DNA of 64,000 nt from Anopheles merus (Eukaryota > Arthropoda > Insecta > Diptera > Culicidae). The notes under the pieces are model-generated. The model was given only the letters and a program-made list of their open reading frames with translations, made no database searches and had not been told where the DNA came from. This document shows, in pieces, positions 51,901-63,425 of the stretch. The translations under genes and the position numbers were made by a program. The stretch's first letter is position 1; every line of letters begins with the position of its first letter. The stretch spans positions 45,777,832 through 45,841,831 of the forward strand of contig NC_054082.1 in the NCBI RefSeq assembly GCF_017562075.2. The letters are read 5' to 3'.

Positions 51901-54900
51901 AGTGCTACACGGCAAGGGTTTAGCTTGTTCTGACATGTATCACAAGGTGGGAAATTGAAAAGATTTTGGGATTGCGGCCTCTCAGCCACATTAGTGCATT
52001 TTGTTGACGTCACGTATCGGTGCGGTTTGTGGAAGGAGGATGTGTTACTCAACGCTGGACAACGGGCTCCAACAACGACATGATCATAACATGCGAGAGA
52101 GGTTTTCACATTTGAAGACGCCCAAATAGTGCATCCCATACGACCCGTACACGTAGAGGTAAAGTTACATGATGTTAAAACTTATATTGTTCATTACGAA
52201 GGCATTTACAAGATTGATGCCGCAAGATGGAAGTTCCCTTTCATGTGCCTATGGACATGGTAATTTCCTTTAAAAGTGTACGTCGGCAGTAAACACGAAC
52301 AAGCTAAACCAAATCTCAACGAGATGCTTCGATTAGCAGCTGATGCTTCAAAGCTGAAATTTCGACCCAGAAATGATCGTGGTTTGTACAATGAGCTCTA
52401 TAATTTTCGGCATAGCTCTGGGTTAGCCTTCATCATGATGGGGGTTCGACAACGCACCCTTATCCCTATCTACACCCAAAACGCATCAAGCTGCATTTTA
52501 ATACATGCACAAAAATACCCCCACAATCGTTACGCACATGAAAAAAGGCAATTACTTTAATGCAACCTCGGACAATATCTACAAAACCGACACCGCACGA
52601 ACGCTGGCCGTTGCCACCCCCACCACCACACACCACCCACTTTCGGTTGGATGGTGGTGGTTTTGCCTTCCCGATGACCTACCCGGAGACATACCGTCAA
52701 GCCCTAGGCAGTGGAACGGCTTGCGTTCGGTTTAATTAATTTGATATCGGAAAAGCCTCCTGAAATTGGCTTCCCGTAACACCTGGGAACGATTCCGTCG
52801 GTGGTGAACGAGTGTGCGTGTGTGTCTGCCGGTAAACACTACTGGCAACAAACCGATCCGGACTGGCATAGTTCTTTGTCGTACACGAATCCACAGGAGG
52901 CCCATCATTCAACGAACGCGCACACACCGGTTACCCACAGTGTCTACCGTCCTCTCCTGGTTTTGGTAGCAATCGCCCGACAGGAAATGGCACCGATGGA
53001 AAGGGTGCCCCCAGCACCATAGCGACTAGAGGCAAGTGTGTGTGTGCGAGTGTGGAATAGCAAAAGCAGGTTTGGAATTTTGCTAATAAATAGTGCAATT
53101 TTTATCATTTTTAATTAAAAGCAATTGCAAATGGTTTGCTCCGAGACCAATCTATCGGTCAGTAACACTTCACAATTGAACTATTGCTTGTCCATCCCCG
53201 ATACAATTTTTATCAAGTGGAACGGCGTCACATTACGTTAAAATTACAGCTATTTTGTGCACATAACATCACAAAAACCACAAAATACATAAACAGATCC
53301 GAGGTGTAATCTTGTGTGGAATGTGTATAGTAGTTTGCTAAAAAAAAAGTCAGACAACCAGCGTTCGTCACAAAACGATTTCGTGTTTGGTACCGGAAAA
53401 CCAGGAAATTCCAATCGCCAATTCCATTTCAAATGGGAAACAATTCCTGAGGATATTGTCGATTCCATTTCCTTATTTGGAAAACATGTAAATATGTGTT
53501 TTGCATTTAAGTGTTCTACTAAAACATCCAATCAGACTTGCACGGCTGCAAATATGACGTACATTTCATTTTACGACTTTTGATGTTCATCTATACTACT
53601 TTAGAACAATTACACCATTCACCATGGCAGCACTAGCTCTGGAAAAGGGATTTCGTGTAGGATTATAATGTGAAAACACATACCATCCAAGAGTTTTGTA
53701 TTTTTCCCCTCCCGTGGAAAGAAAAATTGTTTAATACAATAAAATATCCAGCTTGTGGCAATTTGAACGTATGGAAAACAACCACAAATGAAAGTGAAGT
53801 TTATGTATCGAATTAATCCATGCGTCATAGATGTTTTAGGGCGTGAATTAATCTATCATTTCGTTGGATTTATTTGTTCAAATTTATGATCCATTAGGCA
53901 TCAATGCAAAAAATAAACAAAGACGCTCCAAAGATAAATCAACAGAACATTTAGTCTCATTGGATTTATTATTTTAAGAGTAGTGAATCGTGCAGCATTA
54001 CTAAGCCGCATGGAACACAACCCAAACAGAGGCTTATCCGTGGCTCTGAGGGCAGAGTACAGACGTGTATTTAAAATAACGAAAACAATGGATTATTTAT
54101 AACTCTATACAAATCGAATTATTTTTTCCACTCACTCAATGAAATAGATTATTCCTGAAATGCTAATCTCTTTAAATTTTCTAATCAACACATTACATTT
54201 CTGTATCGTTTCAATTTCAAACATAGTTGATCAATATTTGCGTTAGCAAGTTAGAGGTTTTTCTCTTCACGTGTTACCGTGTTGAATGGATTTGTTTGTG
54301 ACGCAGTAGTCAAGACCATTTGTCGGGGAAACAGCCGACCACCGTGAAACGGGGGTTGAAGTTGTTAGAGGTAACTTCAGACCTTTCAACCATGAGAGCA
54401 GGCAGACTGCCAGACATTACCCTATACATTCACTATTACGATGAGTTTTCAATTACACCTTATGATTTAAAAAATAATGTATTATATTGACCCCCATTGA
54501 CACTTTGTTTACCACATAATTATCCTTACGTGTCAAGTACATATTATCAGTACGATTAGGGTTTAACATGCTTCATGCGTTCGCTGCTTCACAAAACCGC
54601 TGGCAGCTAGCTTTTCCTTGCTCCCAAACCACATCATTCCATTATTGACAAACATCCATTATACAATCGATCTTTTGGCAGGAATTGGCCGGTTCTTGTA
54701 ATTCCCAGCGGACCATCAACATACCATTCCTTCCGGGCCGTTACCATTTGCTCTCTTTCCATCCCGACCAAAAGACCACTAGTATCACCACCATCACCAT
54801 CACCGACATCGCCAGATGCTGCCATTTAAATCCAGCCCGCTGTGTACAAATTGCCCTGATTGGGAAATAATTAATCAACTGATTAGCAATTCATAAGGAC

Positions 54901-56003
54901 TCCGACGGTACAAATTATCTCGAGATAAATAAACAACCATTGAACGGTTCCACCACAGCACGGCTGCTCACACACCAGCCAGCAAACGGGAAACGACAGT
55001 AGCGCACACGTGGACCCCCCTTTATTGCCAAGGATGGAGAGATTACTCGGTAGCGGCATTGTGGTTTGCCCGGTTATAAATTGATCGACCAATTGTATGT
55101 GTGCGCTCGTATTCCGCTGCAACTGCTGCTCCTGTCTTGTTTCAAGGGAAGCTGCTACTGCTGCTACTGTACTGTTACTTCCCGGCGAACTACCGTCGAA
55201 ACCGGAACTCGAGATCAACAGCACCACACAAACACAGCAAGAGAGAGAGGCAGAGTTAACCTCGATTCTAAAACCAATCGTAATTAATTTACAACTTCAT
55301 ACTCCGAGAGCAGCCGAGTGTTGGTTGGAAATCCTTGCTAACGTACTGGAAAATAACAATGAATGACCATTTGATGCGGTGCCAGAAGTTTAACAAGGCA
55401 TCGTAGAGCTTTCCATATGCAATCCATTGTGTTATCAAACCATTTTTGGCATGCTGCAGGAGCATTCATCAATTGAGATTTTCCGAAGAGAAGGAAGTTT
55501 TTTTTAAAGAGGAACGATGAAAAAATTACCATGAGTAAAGCCTTGACATTATTTGAAAGTAAGAATTGAGGTATGAGCTTTGGATGTTTAAAGTATAAGT
55601 TCACAAGCAGAAGATAAGAGATATATTTGATGTCTAATGACTTAAGATACGACACAAAGTAGAATATTCTAGACAAGATCGCATGTGTTGTTTGGTTACG
55701 TTATAAAAAAAAATCAACCGAACAACTCATATACAACGATCAGATCGAGATAAAACTTCCGATGTTTTTAACAACAAGTCAGTCTTGTGAAATTTATATT
55801 AAATTATAAGTAACAACGCCAACAAAGCAAACATCAATCCACTGGAGCACGAGCTGGACAAACATACAAGAGTAAATTGAGCACAGATAGACCTGTTGGC
55901 GGACAAAATGCACGGAGTGCTGGTTGGGGAAAGAGGGAGAGTTGACGAAATGAAAAACAGGACTGTGAAAGAAGCAACGACAAAACTGGTTGCAATGCTG
56001 TAC
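48908..56003. other. Non-coding stretch, first step of the inferred intron
   Basis: No gene is supported. The TTAATTA cluster at 49.9 kb and AT-rich sequence at 53.9-54.5 kb are the only structured items. The large exon's frame runs 69 codons past 56,004 with intron-like composition before its stop at 55,794. Confidence 0.5.
49905..49952. promoter_or_regulatory. AT-rich TTAATTA cluster, possible homeodomain-binding region
   Basis: TTTAATTAAC, ATTAAAATTT and TTTAATTAATTA occur within 48 bp, beside otherwise mixed-composition sequence. Dense TAATTA cores are typical of homeodomain-bound enhancers in flies, but AT-rich intron can yield them by chance. Confidence 0.22.
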
Positions 56004-57502
56004 CTTAGCGGGATGAGCCGTGTTAGCGGTGGTGGTGATGATGGTGCGGGAATTGGTGCAATAGTGTCCACCGCGCGCGAGAACCTCCGGACCTCCGGTG
56101 GATCCGGTCGCATCGCTTGCAGTGATAGTGGTGGAGATAGCGGTAGTAGAAGTAGTGGGTGTAATGGGACTAAGATAGACAGAAAATAGTGGACCGGCAC
56201 AGGTGCCAGCAGGGTAGGATGACGATGATGGTGGTGGTGGTAGTAGTGTCGGAAGGGGCTCATCCACCAGCTCGCGACGGTATGGCAGCAGCGGGGCAAC
56301 CAGCACCGGAAGCTCGGCAATGTCCGTGCTCCAGTAGCTCTCCTCGTCCTCTTCGATGCCGTCGACACACTGGACAATCTTCCCATTGGCATAGAGATAG
56401 ACCGACGATGGTGGCGGCGGTGGCGGTGGTGCTGTCGGTGTAGCTGCCGTCATGCCATCCGGCAGAAAGACGGACATGGCGGAGGACGGTGACGCGTTCA
56501 CCATCGGGTGCAGTGTGTCGAGTTTCATGCTTACCATGCTTAGTGTCTTGCTGCTGACGATGCTGCTCCCGCTGCTGTTGCTGAGACTGCTGTGGCTGCT
56601 GTCGAAGTACTGCTGAAGTTGCTGCTGAAACTGGTGCTGCTGCTGCTGCTGGTGAAGGTGGTAGTGGTGGTAGAGTTGCAACTGTTGCTGCTGATGAGCG
56701 AGTTGCTGGAACGGTTGCTGAACTAGCAGCGGATGCGGATGATGCGCCGGCAGATGATGTGGATGAGGATGGTGGGGATGATGGGGATGGTGGCTCAACA
56801 GCTGCGGAGCCGGATACGCGTGATGGTACGGTGTGGACGTGGTGCTGGTGGCGGTACCGCCAGTCGTATAGTAGCCGATCTCACCGGACGACGTCGGGGA
56901 GGACGAGTGATTCAGCAGCTCCGTAGTACTACTGCTGCTGCAGCTGCTGCTACTGTTCGTGTTGAGACCGGAGATGTCCGCGTACCGTCCAACGACGACG
57001 GGGTGCTGCTGATCCTGCGCGAGTATCGCGGGATAGCTCTGCGTGGTTAGCGCTGGTGCCGCCGGCGATAGGAAGATACCCTGCTGCTGCTGTGGCGGTA
57101 CGGCCTGCCCTTGGTAGCAGTGTCCACAGTAGCACAACTGCTGACTGCAGCAAAGTCCGTTCGCGAACGCGCTCACTAGTTCGCCGGTACTGGCCCGACC
57201 AAGCTCTACGTGCAGGATCGTGGAGGAACCGGCCGCGTACAGTGCAGTGACGTTGGTTGCCGAGGGAGCACTGGCACTCACTGCTGGACTCGGTTGTTGC
57301 TGCTGCTGCTGCTGGTACAGTAGGGACGCGGTCGCGGGCACTGGTGCTGCTGGTGGTGCTGTTGCTAGCTGTGTGCTCTGGTTTGGAGCGTTGGAAGGAT
57401 GAGGAGGATGATGTAGCGCAATGGATGGGAGTGTTAGTGGTTGCAGCGGTGGCTGCGGTTGTGGCGGTACGAGCGCGGTGGTGGCCGCTGCCGCTGCCGC
57501 TA
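56004..57502 (-). CDS. Large low-complexity Gln/His/Ser/Pro-rich coding exon (partial gene, boundaries approximate)
   Basis: The frame is open on the minus strand from just after a TAG at about 57,600 to a stop at 55,794. I see strong GC bias at third codon positions from about 57,500 to 56,190, which marks it as coding. Counting from the GTG at 57,341, residues 10-16 are polyGln and 64-75 a Cys cluster (CCSQQLCYCGHC). Residues 128-151 are Ser-rich, 184-204 a His/Pro run, 216-244 Gln/His-rich, and 305-311 polyPro. The one ordinary segment is residues 313-360, with YLYANGKIVQCVDGIE followed by an acidic, aromatic stretch. There is no in-frame ATG before residue 269, so this should be an internal or second exon. 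Possible acceptors end at 57,503 (GGCAG) or 57,378 (AACCAG, preceded by a CACTAACAC branch-like motif). The last exon base may be 56,004 (AAG|GTACAG, phase 0). The tail read beyond that looks intronic. The composition resembles insect transcription factors or RNA-binding regulators, but I do not recognise the family. Confidence 0.72.
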
Positions 57503-57680
57503 CTGCCGCCGCCGACGACGACGACGAGGGTTGTAAAAAGGGGGGACAAAAGATCGGACTCGGCCGGAAATACGTGGTGGAGACGTGAATTTTTCGCCTC
57601 TACCGCGGAACGGGATTCTCAACCGGGTGAACGGGAGAGAAACGCTCGTTCGTCTTTCGAGGGAGGGCGAGGTGGTTTTG

Positions 57681-57681
<1 letters not shown>

Positions 57682-57757
<76 letters not shown>
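57682..57757. repeat. (CA)n microsatellite, 38 units
   Basis: A pure 76-bp CA run lies just upstream (in the gene's direction) of the large coding exon, so it would read as (GT)n in the transcript. It is probably in intron or leader between the coding exon and the donor candidates at 58.97 and 59.25 kb. Confidence 0.95.
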
Positions 57758-57759
<2 letters not shown>

Positions 57760-58961
57760 GACCACGCACACTAACACACACGAGCGTTCTTCTATGTATA
57801 TATCTCTATGGCACAGAGGCCCTGCAGCAGTTTGGCTTGAGCTTGACTAATCGTGTCTGTTTTCTGCACACTCACACACACGCACACACTCGCACCAAAC
57901 AACCCGTTGGTGAGCTAGATAAGCCTGTGTAATGATTCGCTACCTCGACACCCACTTGTATCGCTCCCACAACGCCGAATTAAAATTGGCCCTTAAAGCT
58001 ATTAAACACACGTTTGGCTGATTATAATAATTGCACTCCAAAAATTGCCCTATATAATTGATCTGCAAATAGTTTGTTTGTTTTTTTTTTCCTTACGCAC
58101 TAAGTGGCCGCCTACAGTGCAGCTAGTTTTGGGGTGAGTGGGAGGAGTAAAGCTCCCCGCGCTCAGTAGAAAGTGAAAAATGGTGTAGAAATTACAGTGC
58201 AGGCTATAAGATTGTCCAGAGATCCCAGAACAACAGTACGGTCCCAAATAGACCGTGATTGTCAGAAAGTGGCCGTATCACGCAGCGTGCTCAAGCACCC
58301 AACAAAGTACAAATCCTCAGTCCCAATAGAAGGAACTCTACTCCTCTGCAGAGGACGGATGTGCCCCTTTGCAAGAAGTTTGGATTGTGCACGGTTTGAA
58401 GGATTGATCTCTCACACGCTAGCACGGCCAAGATTGTACAGCAGAGAACAGTTTCCTACAAAGATTGTCACCGTTTCGAGTACCGACATGTACGTCAAAA
58501 GTGCCCTTGATATATTTGATGATTGTCAAAACGCGCTTCTTTTGATTGTCGATCCCGAAAACACCGTGGTGGTTTGATTTCCACGGAATGTTTGTCTGGA
58601 TTGTGTCTTATCCTAAAACTGAGTGTTACCTCACCTTATCACGCTAACTTGCAACACGGTTTCATTTAGCCTAAAATACAATTACAAGTGTTTTTTTTGT
58701 TTCTTTTGTTTGACTAATTATTTTCTAGAATTTCTGCTAGCACACACCTGCCCGTCACACCTGACGCGTATTTACGATGGGTGACGTCGTCCTACACGAA
58801 TACACACACACACACATACACCCCTTGCGCTTCGTTCTGCCCTTTCTAACTGATCAATTTCGTTCCTGCACACTCACACACACCTACATGTACACGTCAT
58901 ACAAAACACGCTCTCGCACATACACACTCACACTAGCTTATACGCGCGCATACATACACAC

Positions 58962-59100
58962 ACTCACCTTTCAAGAAGGTGTATCTGTTGGCTCTTTTTG
59001 GTTATTTAATTTCTGTTACGGTTTGAAAATGCACCTCCAAGGATGTAGATTTCACAAAAAATGCACTTAAAACGCGACAGCGCAGGAATCAAAATTCCTT
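58962..59100 (-). other. Candidate 5' leader exon end with consensus donor
   Basis: AAG|GTGAGT on the minus strand (last exon base 58,968) is a full-consensus 5' splice site placed 1.5 kb upstream of the large coding exon. The preceding minus-strand sequence has no ATG that I can see over about 100 nt, so it would be untranslated. The start given here is arbitrary. The downstream side runs straight into a GT-rich repeat zone. Confidence 0.25.
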
Positions 59101-59252
59101 CCAAAAAACCAAACAGCACTACACAGGCGAAAGAGGGCGTAAGAAACACACACACTTCAAACGCAACGTTTGCCCGTAAACTGAACCCGTCTGCGGTGGA
59201 TGCGGGATGTCTTCTGACGATCTTCAACTTCCGCGCAAGAGTTCAAACTCAC

Positions 59253-59399
59253 CGTTGTGCGGTGGTGCGCCCACCGTTCACCTTCGCTTCCCGCGGATGG
59301 ATCTAGCTGGTAGCCACGGCGCGCGTACCAAAATCGACGCGACCACTGATGATCACCACCTCCGGAATGTATGCGTGTGGTGTGTATGCAATAGCACAT
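59253..59399 (-). CDS. Candidate upstream (start-containing or leader) exon
   Basis: A strong minus-strand donor, ACG|GTGAGT, follows base 59,253. An in-frame ATG at 59,399-59,397 opens 49 codons ending in phase 0 at that donor. The GC-rich latter half (residues about 11-49, with several Trp and Arg) has coding-like codon use. It could in principle splice in phase to an acceptor at 57,377 of the main exon. The first residues derive from a GT/CA repeat and the ATG context is poor, so this may equally be untranslated leader. Boundaries are inference. Confidence 0.22.
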
Positions 59400-61177
59400 A
59401 CACACACGCAGACAATCGAAAAAGCGATTCCAAGACGGGATTGAAGTACGCACAACAAACGCCCTCAAAAAAAACTGGGAAGAGGGTTGTTGCTCGCCTG
59501 CTTTAAGAACGCCACCAAGAGAGACCAGGCGAAGGAGCTGTGTGCTCGAGCTGGTTTGGTATTGGTTGGTAATTATTTTTGATTATGTCTGGAACCGGTT
59601 TTGCTACGTTACGCTCGGCAACGGTCGACGATCTTCGATCGCTGCGAGTCGCAACCGCGGGTATTGTTGATGCCGCGTCAGCGTGCCTTTAAGCGTTCTT
59701 CTTCACACTCTCCGCACAGGTTCTTGCGCGGTGAGATGTTGCTCTATCTTCGCTCCCTTTGCCGGCGAAGTAAATACCGAGACAGAGAACGAGAAAGACA
59801 GAGAGAGCACCAAGGAGGATGACCGTTGTCTGACTGAACGAAAAACACGCAACCTGAGTCAACCTTTTTCAAGCGGCCTGTCTTTCAACCTTTCGTGGTT
59901 TTCCCGCTGCTTTATCCGATCCCTCTCACTCTACACACTTCGTTGCCCGTGGTACCTTCGTACACACAACTGACCCAAGGTTTGCTCGCTTCCGCTTTTT
60001 TTATTTTCTTTAATTTTTATTTTGACTCTATGCTATGCTTTCGATCCTCACCACCCCTGCTGATCACGCTTCTTCCGTAGACGGGAGAGAAAATGGGCAG
60101 ACGATTCAGAACGCCAGAGAGACAGCGACACACGCAACGAGCGCGCAATGGATCAGTTCTGGTTTAGTTGCTACGATCTCACCCTTCGCACGTTTCGTGT
60201 TTGCACCTTGCGCACCCTTTCTGGCTTTATTTTTTTTGGTTTGTTGCTCTTTCTCTCACACACAGCCACACGCTATCACACATACACGCATGCATACACT
60301 TCCTCAATACGTATACAAAAAAGTAACCATTCAGCAGCAGCTCATCACATTAAAAAGCTAAGAATCTCGGTACCACCACCACGCCAGTCCCGTTCTGTTT
60401 GAAGCTTTTGGCTATTTTCTCAGCTTAGTTTCCCTCCTTGATCGCTTTTCCTTGATATGTTTCTTTACCCTCTTTTTCCTTCTTCTCCCTTTTGCTAGTT
60501 GCTTTGGTTAGCTGCTTCGAGTCTCAGCGTGTTGCTGCTGCTGCTGCTGCTCATTAGAGAGTTCTATTCATTCTTCTTGGATAGCCGTTTTTTACCTTCA
60601 AACCCGTTTCGTTCACGCGCTTCTACCCCTATTCAACCCCCTTTGGTTTTTTTCCTATCAACAACAACAGAGAAGATGAGAATAAAATCACTATCGACAC
60701 ACACTCACACTATGAATGGTGTGTGCAAAGGGAAAGAATGCGAGAATGATTTGCAGTTGAAAATATCACCACGGCTCTTTTCTATCTTTTCTTTTGCTTC
60801 TGCCTTGCTTCGGGCTATGTGCTGCTTCCCTGACGTGTGTGTGTGTAAATTGCACACCGAACGCGCGCCCTGCTAGTCGCCAAAGTCCGAAAGAAACGAG
60901 CGATCAATCAGCGATCGCCGGAAAGAATCATTCGCTCAAACGCGGGTATGGGCAAAGATGATTTATTCTTTTTGGTTTTCTTGTGCAATCAAAAACCTTT
61001 CCCGAGCTTAAAACGATCCTTTGCGACCCCTTTTGTGGTACCACTAGATGCTGCTATGGCAAAATGATTTATCGGGCGCGATCGGTAGTAGCGGCAGCGG
61101 TGCGGATTTTCAGGCTAAAATCTCATTCAACCTGTGACAGGGGAGACGGCGGTCATACGAACTGTTTGCACAGGGAA

Positions 61178-61185
61178 TTTTTATA
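61178..61185 (-). promoter_or_regulatory. Possible TATA box for the minus-strand gene
   Basis: The minus strand reads GGGTATAAAAATTCCC, a good TATA match, about 3.6 kb upstream of the large coding exon. No clean TCAGT initiator lies 25-32 nt downstream (AACAGTTC is 22 nt away), so the call is weak. Confidence 0.15.
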
Positions 61186-61245
61186 CCCTTTGCCCTTGTG
61201 CGTATTGCCAATGTGTAGTTCACCCCACAACCACAACAGCCACTG

Positions 61246-61272
61246 CCGCGCGCGTGTACGTGGCGCGCGCGA
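61246..61272. other. Alternating CG/GT tract, Z-DNA-prone, followed by a T run
   Basis: CCGCGCGCGTGTACGTGGCG and a further CGCGCG form an almost unbroken pyrimidine-purine alternation, nearly palindromic, in the presumed upstream region of the gene. A run of T follows 15 bp later. Confidence 0.5.
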
Positions 61273-62790
61273 GTTTTTGTATAATTTTTTTTTTTATTTG
61301 TTTTGTTTGCTGGTTTGCTGGACCAAGGTGGGTGACGGGACCAAGGTAAGCGTGTCTGGGGGCTTTGCTTGGGACTGGAGGATGAAGGATTGGGACAGTA
61401 GTGGAAAGCGTTGGTAGGGGGAAGCGTAGTGGTGAAAATGGACACACCGCGCAAGGGCGTCGTCGTACACACGTTGATGGGTCTGTGCCGCTGCCCTACG
61501 ACGCGTTCGACGCGTTGACTCTTCCCCACGGAGCGGCGTTTTCCTGGCCCCTTCCCGTGCTGGGTATGCTAGCCGTACCACTACCAACGCCGTGCACACA
61601 CTGCGCCTCACACACACTCACACTCGTCAATCGCTCAACGCGGCGCAAACGGCGAGACTGTCCGGTGTCTTTTGCGGTTATTTGCTTTACAGCACACACA
61701 CGCACGCACGCACGAACAAACAAAAAAAATGGTGCGTAGTTGAGAGGGCACTTGTAACTTACGGAAAAGGGAAGCGACGTGAAAATCGAAACAACGGAAA
61801 ACTCTCCCCGTACTGTAGAGTGCACGCTACGCTCTCCTTCGACCGGGCAGGCAGAAGATTTGGCACACGAGGGAGGGGAAACAACAGACACACACACAAA
61901 GATAACCGAGCGCGTGGTAAACACGGATGCACTTAGGGACGCGCACGACACTTTAGGCCCATGCACACACCTTCACACACGACGCACGGAAGAAAAACTG
62001 TACGCACTCAACCCACTTGAAAGAATGCTGGAAACGCGCACGCGGAACACCGAAGCGGAAGAAGAAGAAGACGGAGAAAAGAGAAAGATAAAGATAGTTA
62101 GTTAGAAGGAAGTAGACCGAGGGAAGAGCTGAAGGAAACAAAAGTTGCTTCATACGATCGTGAATGATCGAAAAAAGAACAACTTTTGCCTTTGAAGAAA
62201 AACTAAACAAACAACAACACAAATACACAGCAGCCAGCAATCGTAGTTCTTGAACGATCGTTCATTGCTTTCCGAGTTTTTTCACCCACCCGCACACACA
62301 CCACAGTGTGGCTGGAATGTGATCTTCTATGAAGGAGGCAACCTGTCTGAACGAATTCATGATTCGATCGCTCCAAATTTTTAACAGCAATCAAAGACAA
62401 CAACACTAATGATACAATAGCCACACACACCATATGATCCTTCACTTTCGTATCTCCTTCAGATAAATTCGTAACAAAAATGTCACGATCGTTCAAGAAA
62501 AGTTTAATGTTTTAAAATGTCGTCTAACTTGTTGATATTACGATATCAACGGAGAATATACGCCTCTACACTGGCGAAGGCTCGCAATTATGACTGTCTG
62601 CGTGCTTCTTGGTCATACCAAAATAGGCTTTTAAACATTCTTGTGTTTTTGTTTTTTTTTTACAAAAAAAAACGTTTTCAACCTGTCCGAGAGCGTTCAA
62701 GTACACTGCTGATTGCTGGCCGCGGGTAACAACACAGATTACGCAAGTGATTATAACGCTACAAACTTTTGTAAAGTTATTAATATTAAG

Positions 62791-62833
62791 TTGTTATTGT
62801 AGTTGTTGCTGTTGTTGTTGTTGTTGTTGTTGT
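62791..62833. repeat. (TTG)n trinucleotide repeat
   Basis: Thirteen or so TTG units with interruptions at the left end. On the minus strand it reads CAA and gives a polyGln-like frame, which ends right after the repeat with no flanking coding bias. Confidence 0.88.
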
Positions 62834-63318
62834 ATACTGATAACTATGAGAGCGGCGGATAGATTGGAACGGGTTAAAGCGAAGACTGTATGAAGACTGA
62901 AACAAAATCGACTGGTTTTTCGAAGGTAATAACAAAACGGTGCAAACGCAACCAACATAAATACATAAAAGATATGTACTGGGAGCGCGAAGCCCGACCG
63001 AACACGGCGGAACCCGGACCCGAACCGAATGCTCAGCACAAAACCACCGGCCGTCGTCGTCGTCGTCGTGGCCGTCATCGTCGGCCGACTACATGTACGG
63101 GGCGCGGGGGCAGGGTGCTAGGGGGTGCACGACCGAACACGCGCCGAAGGAAAACACACACAGCGTGGAGTGCGCGTCCCGAGTGAGTGTCTGCAATCCC
63201 CGAACCGACAAACCCGGTGTGTGCGCTCTTTCGTTCACTCCTTCTCCACCACCGTCAAGGTAATGCGCGCTGATGATCTTCATGACGATGATGGTAGTGA
63301 TGATGATGATGATGGCAG

Positions 63319-63425
<107 letters not shown>

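Larger units (their letters stand above)
1..56003 (-). other. Inferred giant intron of the minus-strand gene at 57 kb
   Basis: No convincing multi-exon gene is visible in this 56 kb. It carries three high-quality recursive splice sites, all in the orientation of the coding exon at 56.0-57.5 kb. If that exon ends at 56,004, the first ratchet step is about 9.8 kb. The next steps are 22.6 kb and 17.3 kb, and at least 6.3 kb more runs out of the window on the left. That the region is a single intron is inference. What is seen directly is the lack of genes and the three oriented AG|GTAAG sites. The candidate exons listed inside it are all weak and could be alternative exons, nested genes or chance. 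Confidence 0.55.
57758..63276. other. Presumed 5' leader/promoter region of the minus-strand gene
   Basis: Rich in CA/GT runs (notably 57.87-57.89, 58.80-58.97, 60.25-60.30, 61.69-61.72 kb), with CTG repeats near 60,530-60,550. Two consensus minus-strand donors occur at 58,968 and 59,253. Plus-strand donors AAG|GTAAGC (about 61,345) and AAG|GTAATA (about 62,925) are also present, so transcription on the other strand cannot be excluded. Confidence 0.35.

Noticed and set aside
56950..57549. 199-codon frame overlapping the large exon in another minus-strand frame
   Set aside because: Opens on TTG and is a shadow of the GC-rich, repeat-like codons of the main frame.
62794..63078. Minus-strand frame ending in polyGln
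   Set aside because: The Gln run is the (TTG/CAA)n repeat, and the rest lacks coding bias and splice context.
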